Numbered from the stretch's first letter, positions 1 to 8,447 are shown. The stretch is DNA of 64,000 nt from Aldehydirespirator sp965116665 (GCA_965116665.1 OZ220709.1:2108001-2172000), one strand, 5' to 3'. The notes: generated by a model not told the origin, from the letters alone. Numbers and translations are program-made.

Positions 1-570
1 GTCGGATTCCTGGCTCTGGCGGTGGCCATCATGTCCAGTTCGTCGGGGGCCTACACGGGCGACCTGAACCGCTTCCTGTTCGGCTCCATCACCGGAGTCA
101 GCAATGGCGACCTCCTCCACCAGGGGATCGCGGCCGTCATCTCGCTGGGCGGGGTGGCCGTCTTCTACCGAGCGTTCCTAGTCATGACCTTCGACTACGC
201 CCAGGCCCAGGTGCTCGGCCTACGTCCCCGCCTCGCCCACGGCGCGCTGCTGGCCCTACTGGCCATCTCGATCGTCGCATCGTTCGAGGCGGTGGGGAAC
301 CTGCTGGTGTTCGCTTTCCTGATCGCCCCACCGGCCACAGCAGTGCTGCTGGTGCGGCGGGTGCCCCGCATCATGGCGGCCGCGGCCGCGACCGGGACGG
401 TGTCGACGGTGCTGGGGCTGCTGGTCAGCTACCACTACGACACCGCCGCGGGGGCCACCATGGCCCTGGCCACCGTCGTCGTGTTCCTGGCGGTGCTCGC
501 AGTCAAGGCCACGGTTGTCGCAATGGGCGCTCGCCGCGGGCATTCTCACGCGGCTGCGACCGTGGCTTAG
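1..570 (+). CDS. Metal (Zn/Mn) ABC transporter permease, C-terminal part
   Basis: Membrane permease of the ABC-3 family (ZnuB/TroC-like), which moves zinc or manganese across the inner membrane together with an ATPase and a binding protein. Only the last 189 residues are inside the window; the frame is open to base 1, so the start lies upstream. Several hydrophobic helices are visible, including one with the segment FAFLIAPPATAVLL, where the family carries its conserved small/proline-rich stretch. The gene ends tail-to-tail with the UbiD gene: the two stop codons overlap by 3-4 bases. The CobW GTPase nearby fits a metal-homeostasis neighbourhood, but metal specificity cannot be read from this fragment. 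Confidence 0.85.
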   Translation, partial: VGFLALAVAIMSSSSGAYTGDLNRFLFGSITGVSNGDLLHQGIAAVISLGGVAVFYRAFLVMTFDYAQAQVLGLRPRLAHGALLALLAISIVASFEAVGNLLVFAFLIAPPATAVLLVRRVPRIMAAAAATGTVSTVLGLLVSYHYDTAAGATMALATVVVFLAVLAVKATVVAMGARRGHSHAAATVA

Positions 571-1973
571 GGCTCGCCCCCGCGGTCGGCTGCGCGACCG
601 GCCGCGATCTTGCGGCCGACGGCTCGGGCCGCATCCGAGATCTGGATGCGCCGGGCATCGAAGTCCGGCCCCCGGGTGGCGTCGAGCGCCAGCCGTGACG
701 TGGTGCCCAGCTTGTCGGCGGACGGGTCGAGGGCGCTTCCCGGAAGGCCGTCGATCACCACCATGTCCCGGGCGGGCTGGAAGTGGGTGGCCAGCGCCCA
801 GAGCACGGCCTCATCGTTGGTGATGTCCACATCCGCGTCGACCGCGACCACGGTCTTGAGGTACGGGTCCCATCCGAGCAGCGCCAGAAGCGCCTGGCGG
901 GCCTCGCCGACACGGCGCTCGTCGACCGCCACGTAGCAGTGGAAGTGCGTGCCCGAGTTCGGGTAGTGCACCCCCACCACCGAACCGAAGCGATCCTTGA
1001 GCTTCGCGATCATCTCCGCTTCGCGGGGCACCCGCCCGAGGTTGAGATGCTCATTGGAGTTCCCGCCGACCACATCCACCCAGACGGCCCCGTGACGCTG
1101 CATGACCGTGCACACGTCGATGCGGTTGCGGGTCGAACGGTCCGAGGAATACCCGGAGAACTCGCCGAACGGTCCCTCGTCCTCGTCGGCGGCGGGATCG
1201 ATCTCGCCCTCGAGGACGACCTCGGCCGCCGCGGGAACCCGCAGGCCGTGGCGCGGTGTGCGCACCACTTCCAGGGGCGCACCGAGGAGACCGCCCGCGA
1301 TCTCGCGCTCGTCGACGCCGAACGGGGCCCGGGCCGATGCGGCCAGCATGAACAGCGGGTGGGCACCGATGACCATCGCGACGGGAAGCCGCCGGCCGGA
1401 GGCGGCAGCATCCTGCAGCAGGCGCCAGAGGTCGCCGCGGGAGTGCAGGCTCGTGCCGAGCGTCGTCGCCGACGCGACCACCGAGCGGTGGTAGCTGAGG
1501 TTGCCCCGGCCGCCGCCGGTGGCATCCTCGGCCACCACGATCCCGCTGGTGATGTAGGGGCCGAGGTCGGTCGCGAAATGGGTCAGCAGCGGCAACTCGA
1601 ACAGATCGATGCGGTCGCCGGCATCGACCCGGTCGGTGATCGGCCCGCCGTCGACCTCGATCATCGGCATGGCCTCAGCGGCCAGATGCTGGTACCGGTC
1701 GTGGAGCTCGCCCGGCCGGGCGCCGAGCATCCGCTCGATGCGCGCCCGGGACGCGAAGATGTTGGTGACGACCTCCCGGTCGGCCCCCTTCACGCAACCG
1801 AAGCGCAGCAGCGGATGCCTTCCCCGGTCGGCCAATTCCCACACGACTGCGGTGATGTCCTGGTCGAGCGAGACCTCCCGGTCGACGCTTCTGACATCGT
1901 CGGGGTACGCGGCCTCGTAGTCGCGCAGGAAGTCTTGGAGGTTCTGCCCGATCACGGCAGCCGACCGTGCCAC
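567..1973 (-). CDS. UbiD-family (prenyl-FMN dependent) decarboxylase
   Basis: Member of the UbiD/3-polyprenyl-4-hydroxybenzoate decarboxylase family, enzymes that reversibly decarboxylate aromatic or unsaturated acids using prenylated FMN made by UbiX. The hallmark GPFGEFSGYSS, holding one of the catalytic glutamates, is near residue 267. I chose the GTG at 1973 (468 codons) because it overlaps the amidohydrolase stop (TGAGGTG); the open frame continues upstream only inside the amidohydrolase gene in another frame. Translational coupling to that amidohydrolase suggests both act on one substrate. No UbiX is in the window. The substrate is unknown; many actinobacterial UbiD homologues are catabolic rather than ubiquinone-biosynthetic, and actinobacteria generally use menaquinone. 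Confidence 0.88.
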   Translation of the reverse strand: MARSAAVIGQNLQDFLRDYEAAYPDDVRSVDREVSLDQDITAVVWELADRGRHPLLRFGCVKGADREVVTNIFASRARIERMLGARPGELHDRYQHLAAEAMPMIEVDGGPITDRVDAGDRIDLFELPLLTHFATDLGPYITSGIVVAEDATGGGRGNLSYHRSVVASATTLGTSLHSRGDLWRLLQDAAASGRRLPVAMVIGAHPLFMLAASARAPFGVDEREIAGGLLGAPLEVVRTPRHGLRVPAAAEVVLEGEIDPAADEDEGPFGEFSGYSSDRSTRNRIDVCTVMQRHGAVWVDVVGGNSNEHLNLGRVPREAEMIAKLKDRFGSVVGVHYPNSGTHFHCYVAVDERRVGEARQALLALLGWDPYLKTVVAVDADVDITNDEAVLWALATHFQPARDMVVIDGLPGSALDPSADKLGTTSRLALDATRGPDFDARRIQISDAARAVGRKIAAGRAADRGGEP

Positions 1974-1974
1974 C

Positions 1975-2895
1975 TCAGGCGATGGGGGTGCCGTAGCTGC
2001 CGTCGGCGAGCTGCTGCTTGGCCTCCTCGACGGTGGCGGGGGGAGCGGTTGGGGTGATGCCGACGAGCCGGGCGATGTTGTTGCCCATGTAGTCCTCGAG
2101 TTGGTCCTCGCTGGCGTTGATGCCCTGGGGGGCGTCATGGCACAGCACCTCGAGGTGGGTCAGCCACATGCCGGGGTCATTGGGCGGCGAGTCGGTGCCG
2201 AACACCAGGCGGTCCCTGGGCATCTCCTTGGCGAACTCGACGATGCGGGACTGCAGCAGCCACCCCGACTCGCCGTAGACGTTGGGGGAGTCCATGATCA
2301 TCCAGAAGGCCTCGAAGCAGTACACGCCGCCGGTCTGGACCCCGAAGTGCCCGATGATGAAGTCGACGCTGGGGAACTCCCGGATGATGGGGTAGAACTG
2401 CGTCGGGATCGAGTACGGGCCGTCGCCGGTGTGGATCAGCACCACCACACCGAGCTCGTCGCACTTGCGCATCACCGGCCGCAGCCAGTCAAGGGCCCGA
2501 TCCGGGCGATAGGCGTGCATATTGGCATGCAGCTTCAACATCTTGAAGCCGTACTCCTTGACGTGGAACTCCAGCTCGGCCGCCCCGTTGTCGGGCCCGA
2601 AACGCGGGTTGTAGTTGAAGTTGCCGATGAAGCGGTCGGGGTAGCGCTGGGTGAGTTCAGCCACATAGGCCATGTAGTCGCGGATGCCGTCGCGGCCGCC
2701 CCGTGAGCCGTCGCGCCACGCCGTGTTGCCCGGCGGCGGCTGGATGAAACCCATGTCGATGCGGCGCGGCTTGCCGTTGATCCAGTAGGGCCCGTCCATC
2801 ATCGCCAGCATGCGCTCGCCGGTGAACGGCTCACCGGTGTGGCGCCAGGCCTCATCGACAACGTTGGTGGGATGCAGATGGGTGTCGATGATCAT
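1975..2895 (-). CDS. Amidohydrolase-2 family metal-dependent hydrolase/decarboxylase
   Basis: A 306-residue TIM-barrel metal enzyme of the amidohydrolase-2 (ACMSD/resorcylate-decarboxylase-like) family. The N-terminal metal motif DTHLHP is at residues 4-9, a GHFG segment with a candidate metal-ligand histidine lies mid-protein, and the FGTDSPP segment near residue 235 carries the late conserved aspartate. Such enzymes hydrolyse lactones or amides, or decarboxylate aromatic acids non-oxidatively. It is the first gene of a two-gene unit with the UbiD decarboxylase, whose GTG start overlaps this stop. That pairing points to a short aromatic or cyclic acid degradation route. The exact reaction cannot be assigned from sequence. 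Confidence 0.85.
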   Translation of the reverse strand: MIIDTHLHPTNVVDEAWRHTGEPFTGERMLAMMDGPYWINGKPRRIDMGFIQPPPGNTAWRDGSRGGRDGIRDYMAYVAELTQRYPDRFIGNFNYNPRFGPDNGAAELEFHVKEYGFKMLKLHANMHAYRPDRALDWLRPVMRKCDELGVVVLIHTGDGPYSIPTQFYPIIREFPSVDFIIGHFGVQTGGVYCFEAFWMIMDSPNVYGESGWLLQSRIVEFAKEMPRDRLVFGTDSPPNDPGMWLTHLEVLCHDAPQGINASEDQLEDYMGNNIARLVGITPTAPPATVEEAKQQLADGSYGTPIA

Positions 2896-2965
2896 GCCGG
2901 ACGCTCCTTACCGATGGGTTGTGATGGTCGCACGGGTGCGCACGGACTCGCCAAACCGGTCGGTT

Positions 2966-3994
2966 TCACGGCGCGCCGACCGTGCCCGGCGCGTCCGCGA
3001 CACAGCGCTGGAGGCAGCCCGTCAGCCGTTCGCGGTCCAGGTTCTTGCCGATGAAGACCGCCCTGCTGTCGCGGTGAGGGCCCTCCCACCGGTCGAGGTC
3101 GTGCAGCTCGAAGATCCGGTGAACCCCCTGCAGCGCGACCCGCCGGTCGTTCCCCGCGATGGCGAGCACTCCCTTCCAGCGCAGCAGGCCGGCACCGTGG
3201 TCGGCTGCGATCTCGCGGGCCGCGGCCGCCACCCGGTCCCGGTCGAGCTCCCCGACGATCCTCACCGAGAGGGTCTCCACATCGGGGTCGTGGCTGTGCA
3301 CGTAGTGGTTCTCCAGGAACGAGGGCTCGGCTGCGGCCCGTTGTGAGATCTGGAACGCCTGGATGCCCAGGATTGCGTCCAGGTTCACCCGCGCGTAGCT
3401 GGATCGATCGATCTCGGATCGCTGGTTCAACTCCCGGACGCGACGCTCGATCCGCTCGACCGTGCCCTCATCGACCAGGTCGACCTTGTTCACGATGATC
3501 CGGTCCGCGCTGATGATCTGGTCGACCGCCTGGCTGTTGATGCCGTCGTAGCGGACGTCGTCGAGGTGCTGCTCGATGTGCTTGGAGTCGATCAACGTGA
3601 CGATTGCATCGAGGGCCACTTCGTCCAGGACCTCGTCCTCCACGAAGAAGGCCTGCGCGACGGGCATCGGGTCGGCGAGGCCGCTGGTCTCGATGAGGAT
3701 GTAGTCGATGCGGTCGCGGCGGCTCATCAGTTTCCGGATCACTTCCAGCAGGTCGCCCCGTACCGATGCCACGCAGCAGATGCAGCCGTTGCTCATCTTG
3801 TAGATCTCCTCGTCGGAGGAGACCACCAGGTCGGAGTCGATGCTGATCTCGCCGAACTCGTTCTCGATGACGGCGATGCGCTTGCCGTGGTTCTCGCGCA
3901 GTATGTAGTTGAGCAGCGTCGTCTTGCCAGACCCCAGGAAGCCGGTCAGGATCGTCACCGGCAGCTTCGCCGACCGGCGAATGGCAGCAGTCAT
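2966..3994 (-). CDS. CobW/COG0523-family G3E GTPase (metal chaperone type)
   Basis: P-loop GTPase of the G3E family. The Walker A motif GFLGSGKTT is at residues 18-26, the ENEFG motif at 44-48 and the metal-binding CICC motif at 71-74, followed by the family's C-terminal CobW domain. CICC proteins bind zinc or cobalt and act as metallochaperones or in cobalamin/nitrile hydratase metal delivery. The adjacent ABC-3 metal permease makes a role in zinc or cobalt allocation plausible. The start ATG at 3994 gives a normal 342-residue length. No cobalamin genes are in the window, so a cobalamin-specific role is not favoured. Confidence 0.9.
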   Translation of the reverse strand: MTAAIRRSAKLPVTILTGFLGSGKTTLLNYILRENHGKRIAVIENEFGEISIDSDLVVSSDEEIYKMSNGCICCVASVRGDLLEVIRKLMSRRDRIDYILIETSGLADPMPVAQAFFVEDEVLDEVALDAIVTLIDSKHIEQHLDDVRYDGINSQAVDQIISADRIIVNKVDLVDEGTVERIERRVRELNQRSEIDRSSYARVNLDAILGIQAFQISQRAAAEPSFLENHYVHSHDPDVETLSVRIVGELDRDRVAAAAREIAADHGAGLLRWKGVLAIAGNDRRVALQGVHRIFELHDLDRWEGPHRDSRAVFIGKNLDRERLTGCLQRCVADAPGTVGAP

Positions 3995-4121
3995 GTCAGG
4001 GAGTCTTGCCGGTCAGGGGCCGAGCGGGAAGGCGCGCCGGTCCGGCTCATACGGGCGAGGCCGCCAGCAGCGCCCGCAGGATCTGGACGGCCCGTCAACG
4101 AAGCGAACCGGAGCCGGGAGG

Positions 4122-4955
4122 TCAGCGCCCCGGTCCTGGAGGCCAGTCCTGGACCTCCTGGTCGACGCGGTTCCAGAAGGCCTGGCGCACGGCCCTCCTG
4201 AGTCGATCCTGGCCCCGCAGGCTTCCGCCGATCACGTTCTCGACAGCGTAGAGCAGATCGCCGTCGAGTGACTCCGGAATGCGGGGACGCTGGTCGAGCA
4301 GGGCGTCGAACTCGTCATCGCTGGCCCGGTACAGCCAACTCTCGGCGAACTCGGCGGCGGCGGCAGCCACCGAGTCGACGGGATCGTAGGTATCGGAGGC
4401 GGCATCGTCGGGGGCCCGGCGGCGGCGGATGAACCTTGAGAGGTCGTCCTTGGTCAGCTTGATCACCTCGTCCGCCTCGTTCACCAGACTGGACGTCGGA
4501 TCCGCCCGCTCGTCGCGGGATGCGATGCTGATGAGCGTGACTCGCAGCCCCTGATCCTGGACTTCCCTGACTGTCTCGAGGAGGCCCTCGTCAGCCGCCA
4601 GCAGGAACGCGTCGCAGATGGCCCGTTCGCGGGCCAAGGTGGTGAGGTCGCGCTTGATTGCTGTGCTCAGAGGCGCCTGCTGCGGCGCGGAATCGCCCCT
4701 CTGGAGCCGCAGCTTCATGTTGGGCAGGGTCGCGACGAGCTGCTGGGCCGAGGTCGGCACCCCGTCCTTGGAGGTGTCGTACCAGTAGGTGCGCAGGGGT
4801 TGGAGATCGCAGACGTCGGTGGCCAGACCGACCAGGAAGTCGTTCGCGCCGAGCCCGTACAGGAGGATCTCCTGCCGTTCGGGACTGTTGCAGCACAGCA
4901 TTCCACCCTCTGTGTAGAGGTACTCTGCGTCGACGAAAATTGCGTAGCGGTCCAT
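4122..4955 (-). CDS. NYN/PIN-like domain protein (putative RNase)
   Basis: A 277-residue protein beginning MDRYAIFVDAEYLY, a typical NYN-domain start in which the first aspartate (FVDAEYL) is a metal ligand. A central stretch with AICDAFLLAADEGLL, about residues 125-140, matches the second acidic patch (D...D). NYN proteins are PIN-like nucleases acting on RNA. The C-terminal half is acidic and helical with no recognised domain. The ATG at 4955 follows GATGAGG; an ATG at 4967 is also possible. The frame is open further upstream only through the tRNA genes, so longer starts were rejected. The first residues after the start fit the fold, supporting this choice. Confidence 0.75.
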   Translation of the reverse strand: MDRYAIFVDAEYLYTEGGMLCCNSPERQEILLYGLGANDFLVGLATDVCDLQPLRTYWYDTSKDGVPTSAQQLVATLPNMKLRLQRGDSAPQQAPLSTAIKRDLTTLARERAICDAFLLAADEGLLETVREVQDQGLRVTLISIASRDERADPTSSLVNEADEVIKLTKDDLSRFIRRRRAPDDAASDTYDPVDSVAAAAAEFAESWLYRASDDEFDALLDQRPRIPESLDGDLLYAVENVIGGSLRGQDRLRRAVRQAFWNRVDQEVQDWPPGPGR

Positions 4956-5075
4956 GCGCGGCCTCATCCCCCGCGCGAGGCGGAAGTCCGGCCGGACCCA
5001 GCGCGCCACGACGGAGCCCCCTCTTAGGTTGGTCCAGTGTAGCCGAAGCTGCAGCAGGACCCAGCATCCAGCGTG

Positions 5076-5149
5076 TACGCCCCCTGGGACTCGAACCCAG
5101 AACCTGCGGATTAAGAGTCCGTTGCTCTGCCAAATTGAGCTAGAGGCGC
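5076..5149 (-). tRNA. tRNA-Lys(CTT)
   Basis: A full cloverleaf can be drawn on the minus strand: acceptor GCGCCTC pairs with GGGGCGT (one G-U closing pair), the anticodon loop CTCTTAA gives anticodon CTT, and the T-arm is CTGGG-TTCGAGT-CCCAG. The discriminator is A and CCA is not encoded. It lies just upstream of the NYN gene on the same strand. Confidence 0.93.
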
Positions 5150-5222
5150 TCCTGCGACGGGCAAGGATAGCGCATTGTCGAGTCCCGCCGCCCCCGCCTG
5201 CAGGGCAGGCGGGAGGGGCACG

Positions 5223-5297
5223 GGTGACCGAGGGGAGTCGAACCCCCGACCTCCGGGACCACAACCCGGCGCTCTAACCGACTGAGCTACGGCCACC
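5223..5297 (-). tRNA. tRNA-His(GTG)
   Basis: Minus-strand cloverleaf with anticodon GTG. The acceptor GTGGCCG pairs with CGGTCAC, and an extra 5' G pairs with C73, the identity mark of histidine tRNAs. CCA is not encoded. Confidence 0.95.
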
Positions 5298-5396
5298 ATG
5301 ACCGCCGAAGCGGAGACCCGCAAGCCTACCGAGCGCCGGAGCCCGGTCGAACCCGCGCACCCCGGTGCCGTGTCGTCCCGGCGATAGCCTTGGGCC

Positions 5397-5470
5397 GCCC
5401 CCGTAGCTCAACTGGATAGAGCGGAGGGTTTCTACCCCTCAGGTTGCGGGTTCGAGTCCTGTCGGGGGTG
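5397..5470 (+). tRNA. tRNA-Arg(TCT)
   Basis: Plus-strand cloverleaf: acceptor GCCCCCG pairs with CGGGGGT (G-U at the first pair), and the anticodon stem GAGGG/CCCTC encloses TTTCTAC, giving anticodon TCT. It forms the left border of the small accessory pocket that extends to the 3' end of aceA. Confidence 0.94.
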
Positions 5471-5498
5471 CGGGTTTCAGGCGGGTTCGCAAACTCTC

Positions 5499-5516
5499 GG
5501 TGTTAGACATCCCGCG
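5499..5516. repeat. Short direct repeat R1, left copy
   Basis: GGTGTTAGACATCCCGCG matches 8448-8465 (G in place of A) at 17 of 18 positions; a further ACTC matches six bases upstream in both copies. The right copy lies 25 bp downstream of the aceA stop and this copy about 30 bp from tRNA-Arg. It suggests that sequence once continuous downstream of aceA now flanks the accessory pocket. Confidence 0.6.
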
Positions 5517-5551
5517 AACGACCGGGTTGTACCCAAGAGGGCATGGTCAGC

Positions 5552-5612
5552 GTCGCAACTGTAGCGATAGTAGCGTCGTAACTGTAGCGAATCATGCGTC
5601 GCTACTGTAGTG
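5552..5612 (+). repeat. Three tandem 23-bp repeats upstream of the DUF4143 ATPase
   Basis: Units start at 5552, 5575 and 5598, exactly 23 bp apart. The conserved part is GTCGYAACTGTAGCGA in the first two and GTCGCTACTGTAGTG in the third; the remaining bases of each unit are not conserved. The array ends 7 bp before the GTG of the ATPase gene. Each unit contains a TAACTGT/TACTGT stretch resembling a -10 box. A repressor-binding array or a set of helically phased operator/promoter sites is the simplest reading. Two turns of helix (about 21 bp) are close to the spacing. Confidence 0.65.
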
Positions 5613-5619
5613 TCAGATC

Positions 5620-6879
5620 GTGGAGTACCTCCCTCGAATAGTCGACGCCGAACTCGATGCGCTTGCCGAGGCACCGGCGGTGTCGATCGAAGGGGCCCGC
5701 GGCGTGGGAAAGACCGCTACCGCGATGCGGCGAGCGCGCACTGTTCATCGGCTCGACGATCCAGGCCAACTGGAGGTGATCGAGGGTGATCCGCGCCGGG
5801 TGACCGACGGCGAGCCGCCGGTGCTGATCGATGAATGGCAGCGGCTGCCTGCCTCATGGGATCTGGTGCGACGAGCGGTGGACGCCGACCCCCAGCCGGG
5901 ACGCTTCCTGCTCACTGGGTCGGCGACGCCGACGGAGGCACCGGCCCATACAGGAGCAGGTCGCATCATCAGCATGCGGATGAGGCCTCTGTCGCTCGCT
6001 GAGCGTGGGCTCGCTGCTCCCGCGGTCAGCCTCAGCGATCTCCTCGCGGGCAATCGCGGACGATTCGACGGCGCAGCAGAAGCCGGTGTGGAGCAGTACG
6101 CCGACGAGATCATCCGATCAGGCTTCCCGGGGATCAGGCCGCACTCTGATCGGATCCGGCGCGGCCTTCTCGACGGCTATGTCGATCAAATCCTCAACCA
6201 CGATGTCCATCAGTTCGGTCACACCTTCCGAGATGAGGGGTCGTTGCGCAGATGGATCACCGCCTACGCGGCGGCGGTGTCGACTGCGACCTCGTTCGAG
6301 AAGATACGCGACGCCGCATCGGCAGGCGAGGACGACAGGCCGGCGCGCACGACCACGATTCCATACCGATCAGCTCTTGAGGGTCTGCGGCTGATCGAGG
6401 AGTTGCCGGCGTGGCTGCCGACTATGAACCGGCTGCGCAGGGTGGCGTCGGCACCCGTGCATCAGCTCACAGACCCAGCGCTGTCGGCTCGACTGCTGGG
6501 TGTCGGCACGGAGGCGCTGATCGCCGGGACTGAAGGGTGGGAAGGTGACGGGACGCTGCTCGGCGCGTTGTTCGAGTCGCTTGTGACCCTCTCGGTGCGG
6601 GTGTACGCACAGGCCTGTGAGGCACGGGTGCATCACTTGCGAACCCAGGGCGGCGAACGCGAAGTCGATCTCATCGTCGAGCGGGCCGACGGTGCCATCG
6701 TGGCGCTGGAGGTGAAGCTCAAGTCGGTCATCACCGACAGAGATGTGCGTCACCTGCAATGGCTGCGCGACCAGATCGGCTCCCGGATGCTCGACGCCGC
6801 GGTGCTGTCGACCGGCCGACACGCCTACCGCAGAGCAGACGGCATCGGAGTTATTCCGGCTGCGCTGCTCGGCCCCTGA
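5620..6879 (+). CDS. AAA-type ATPase with DUF4143 nuclease-like C-terminus
   Basis: A 419-residue protein of the COG1373 ATPase family. Walker A GARGVGKT is near residues 25-32, the Walker B segment VLIDEWQR near 68-75 and the sensor FLLTGSA near 97-103. The C-terminal DUF4143 region ends with a PD-(D/E)XK-like pattern, GEREVDLIVE followed by ALEVKLK, around residues 345-370. The cellular role of this family is unsettled; members are common in accessory regions. The start is a GTG with no strong Shine-Dalgarno; a possible TAGTGT -10 box at 5608-5613 would give a leaderless message. The stop abuts the duplicated aceA end at 6881. It is not in an operon with a recognisable partner. Confidence 0.85.
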   Translation: MEYLPRIVDAELDALAEAPAVSIEGARGVGKTATAMRRARTVHRLDDPGQLEVIEGDPRRVTDGEPPVLIDEWQRLPASWDLVRRAVDADPQPGRFLLTGSATPTEAPAHTGAGRIISMRMRPLSLAERGLAAPAVSLSDLLAGNRGRFDGAAEAGVEQYADEIIRSGFPGIRPHSDRIRRGLLDGYVDQILNHDVHQFGHTFRDEGSLRRWITAYAAAVSTATSFEKIRDAASAGEDDRPARTTTIPYRSALEGLRLIEELPAWLPTMNRLRRVASAPVHQLTDPALSARLLGVGTEALIAGTEGWEGDGTLLGALFESLVTLSVRVYAQACEARVHHLRTQGGEREVDLIVERADGAIVALEVKLKSVITDRDVRHLQWLRDQIGSRMLDAAVLSTGRHAYRRADGIGVIPAALLGP

Positions 6880-6880
6880 T

Positions 6881-6926
6881 CAGAACTGAGCCTGCTCGGT
6901 GCTGCCTTCCAGTGCCAGGGTGGAGG
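6881..6926. repeat. Direct repeat R2, distal copy of the aceA 3' end
   Basis: Forty-five of 46 bases equal 8491-8536, which are the stop codon (less one base) and last codons of isocitrate lyase. This copy lies 1.6 kb from the intact gene, in the same orientation, with no other aceA sequence attached. A duplicated 3' gene end flanking foreign-looking DNA is the typical footprint of site-specific integration into a gene end, but no integrase is present. A simple segmental duplication is the alternative. Confidence 0.8.
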
Positions 6927-7371
6927 AAACTGGTTAGACTTCTATTGGAGCGAGAACGAAGACTCCACCGTAACTTGGACAGGCAATGCATGCTCAACCG
7001 CTCCATCTAACGGCGTATGGATCATCTCAGAGGATCTTCCTGGCACAGATGGGCTGGCCTATGAATACACATGCCCTGTAGATCCACTAGAAAAATCTGT
7101 CATCGTCTTCGATGAATCCGGCTTTACGTGGTACACCGGCAGTTCAACGAACGTTCCATCGGGGAAATACGATCTGCGGTCCATCGCAACCCACGAATTC
7201 GGGCACGCCGCGGGATTCGTAGGCCACTTCTACCAAGTCTCCGGTTATGAGGAGGCAACCGACTGCAGCAGCGAGAACAGAGAGACGATGTGTGCGAGTG
7301 TGCCCTCCGGCACATCGTACTGGAGAACACTCGAAACACATGATAAGCACACTATCAAGGAAGCTTACTAG
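6927..7371 (+). pseudogene. 5'-truncated metzincin (matrixin-like) zinc protease
   Basis: Reading frame 1 is open from the ATPase stop (6880) to TAG at 7369-7371 and encodes about 148 residues of a secreted-type zinc protease. HEFGHAAGFVGH at about 7186-7221 is a complete HExxHxxGxxH metzincin site. A downstream segment ETMCASVPSGTSYWR has the Met-turn methionine, followed by the TLETHDKHTIKEAY helix typical of matrixins. No ATG, GTG or TTG occurs before the catalytic helix, and the frame's first 15 codons are the duplicated aceA end. The signal peptide and propeptide are therefore missing and the gene is probably dead. Its 3' end overlaps the lipoprotein start by 32 bases. Base composition is clearly less GC-rich than the core genes. 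Confidence 0.75.
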
Positions 7372-8221
7372 CCGAGCCCCTCGGGTTGTTGCGGTAGTTC
7401 TGTGCATTGCCGCATTCGGGTGTGCGTCCTCGGACGACCTGCAAGAGTCTCTTCCACAGGCGACTCTGCTTGCAACAGAGACGGACACGCCTGAACATGG
7501 CGCGCTTGATTCCCCATCTGTTTCACGAGATCCCACACTTGGATCAGGAGACTGCATACCCTCGTCGCGATTGTCCGCTCGCAGTAACCCGATCGTGCGA
7601 CTGTCCGGCAGCTACAAGACTTCTACGCGAGCTCTTCTCTCTGAGCTGGGCGATTTCTCCAGATCTCACTATGACGTGACGGTCGCTGACCACAGCATCA
7701 ACCATGTAGACTGGAAGATCACTACTGAGGACTCCGTGGGAATAATGGAGGTCGGCAGAATCTTTGCTAACACGATGGATGCCGCTCAGTGGCGGGTCAA
7801 GTCAGCAGAATGGTGTCGTATTGATTCATCAACGGCAGGAAGAGCCCAACGCCAGCAGCTGGAGATGCGAGAACCTATACCGGTTCCAGATGACTTCACG
7901 GAATGTCCTCTTTATTCCGTCGGGGAAGCCTCAAGAGCGGAGGGAGCGCCCGGATTTGATGTGCCGGGTGGTGTTCTAGCCAATGGCTTGACGCCTCTTC
8001 CTGTCGCAGACTACAGCGTTGACGTCGTCTTAGAGGAGAGCCACCTGATGCGGTGGGTCATCACGATGCCGGATTCACCATGGGGCCTGACCTTTACGAG
8101 GATCGACGCCCAAAGGACATCGAAGGGATGGTTCACGACGGCAGACGAAACGTGCCTAATGGAGCCGGAGGCTGTCGAGGCTTGGCATGCCGAGCGGCGT
8201 TCGACGGCCTCCACTCAGTGA
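7340..8221 (+). CDS. Putative secreted lipoprotein, function unknown
   Basis: A 293-residue protein with an N-terminal hydrophobic segment ending AAFGC, giving a candidate lipobox with lipidated cysteine 28; residues after it are Ser/Asp/Thr-rich, as in exported lipoproteins. I recognise no domain. The ATG at 7340 overlaps the end of the metzincin gene, so the two were probably co-translated. A protease plus lipoprotein pair could be enzyme and anchor or inhibitor, but that is a guess. The coding region is less GC-rich than neighbours, which supports recent acquisition. The lipobox is slightly atypical (Phe at -2). Confidence 0.6.
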   Translation: MISTLSRKLTSRAPRVVAVVLCIAAFGCASSDDLQESLPQATLLATETDTPEHGALDSPSVSRDPTLGSGDCIPSSRLSARSNPIVRLSGSYKTSTRALLSELGDFSRSHYDVTVADHSINHVDWKITTEDSVGIMEVGRIFANTMDAAQWRVKSAEWCRIDSSTAGRAQRQQLEMREPIPVPDDFTECPLYSVGEASRAEGAPGFDVPGGVLANGLTPLPVADYSVDVVLEESHLMRWVITMPDSPWGLTFTRIDAQRTSKGWFTTADETCLMEPEAVEAWHAERRSTASTQ

Positions 8222-8447
8222 TCACAGAGGATCCGCGACCAGGTTGGTAGCCATGGGGACTCAGAGGATCCCGCTTGTTCCACCCTCAAACGCGAAGCGT
8301 CGATCTAGCCTGCCCGAGCGTGGAGGGGATGTCTTCGGGACACACCGGACAGACGCGAAGCCCTCCCGCTGCGCGAGTCCCATCGGCACGATGGGAAGTC
8401 CCTGTTACAGCGCTTCAGTCTGTCCTTTGATTGCAAGAGAGACTCGA

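Noticed and set aside
783..2057. 424-codon plus-strand frame opposite ubiD
   Set aside because: Shadow of a recognised UbiD gene on the opposite strand.
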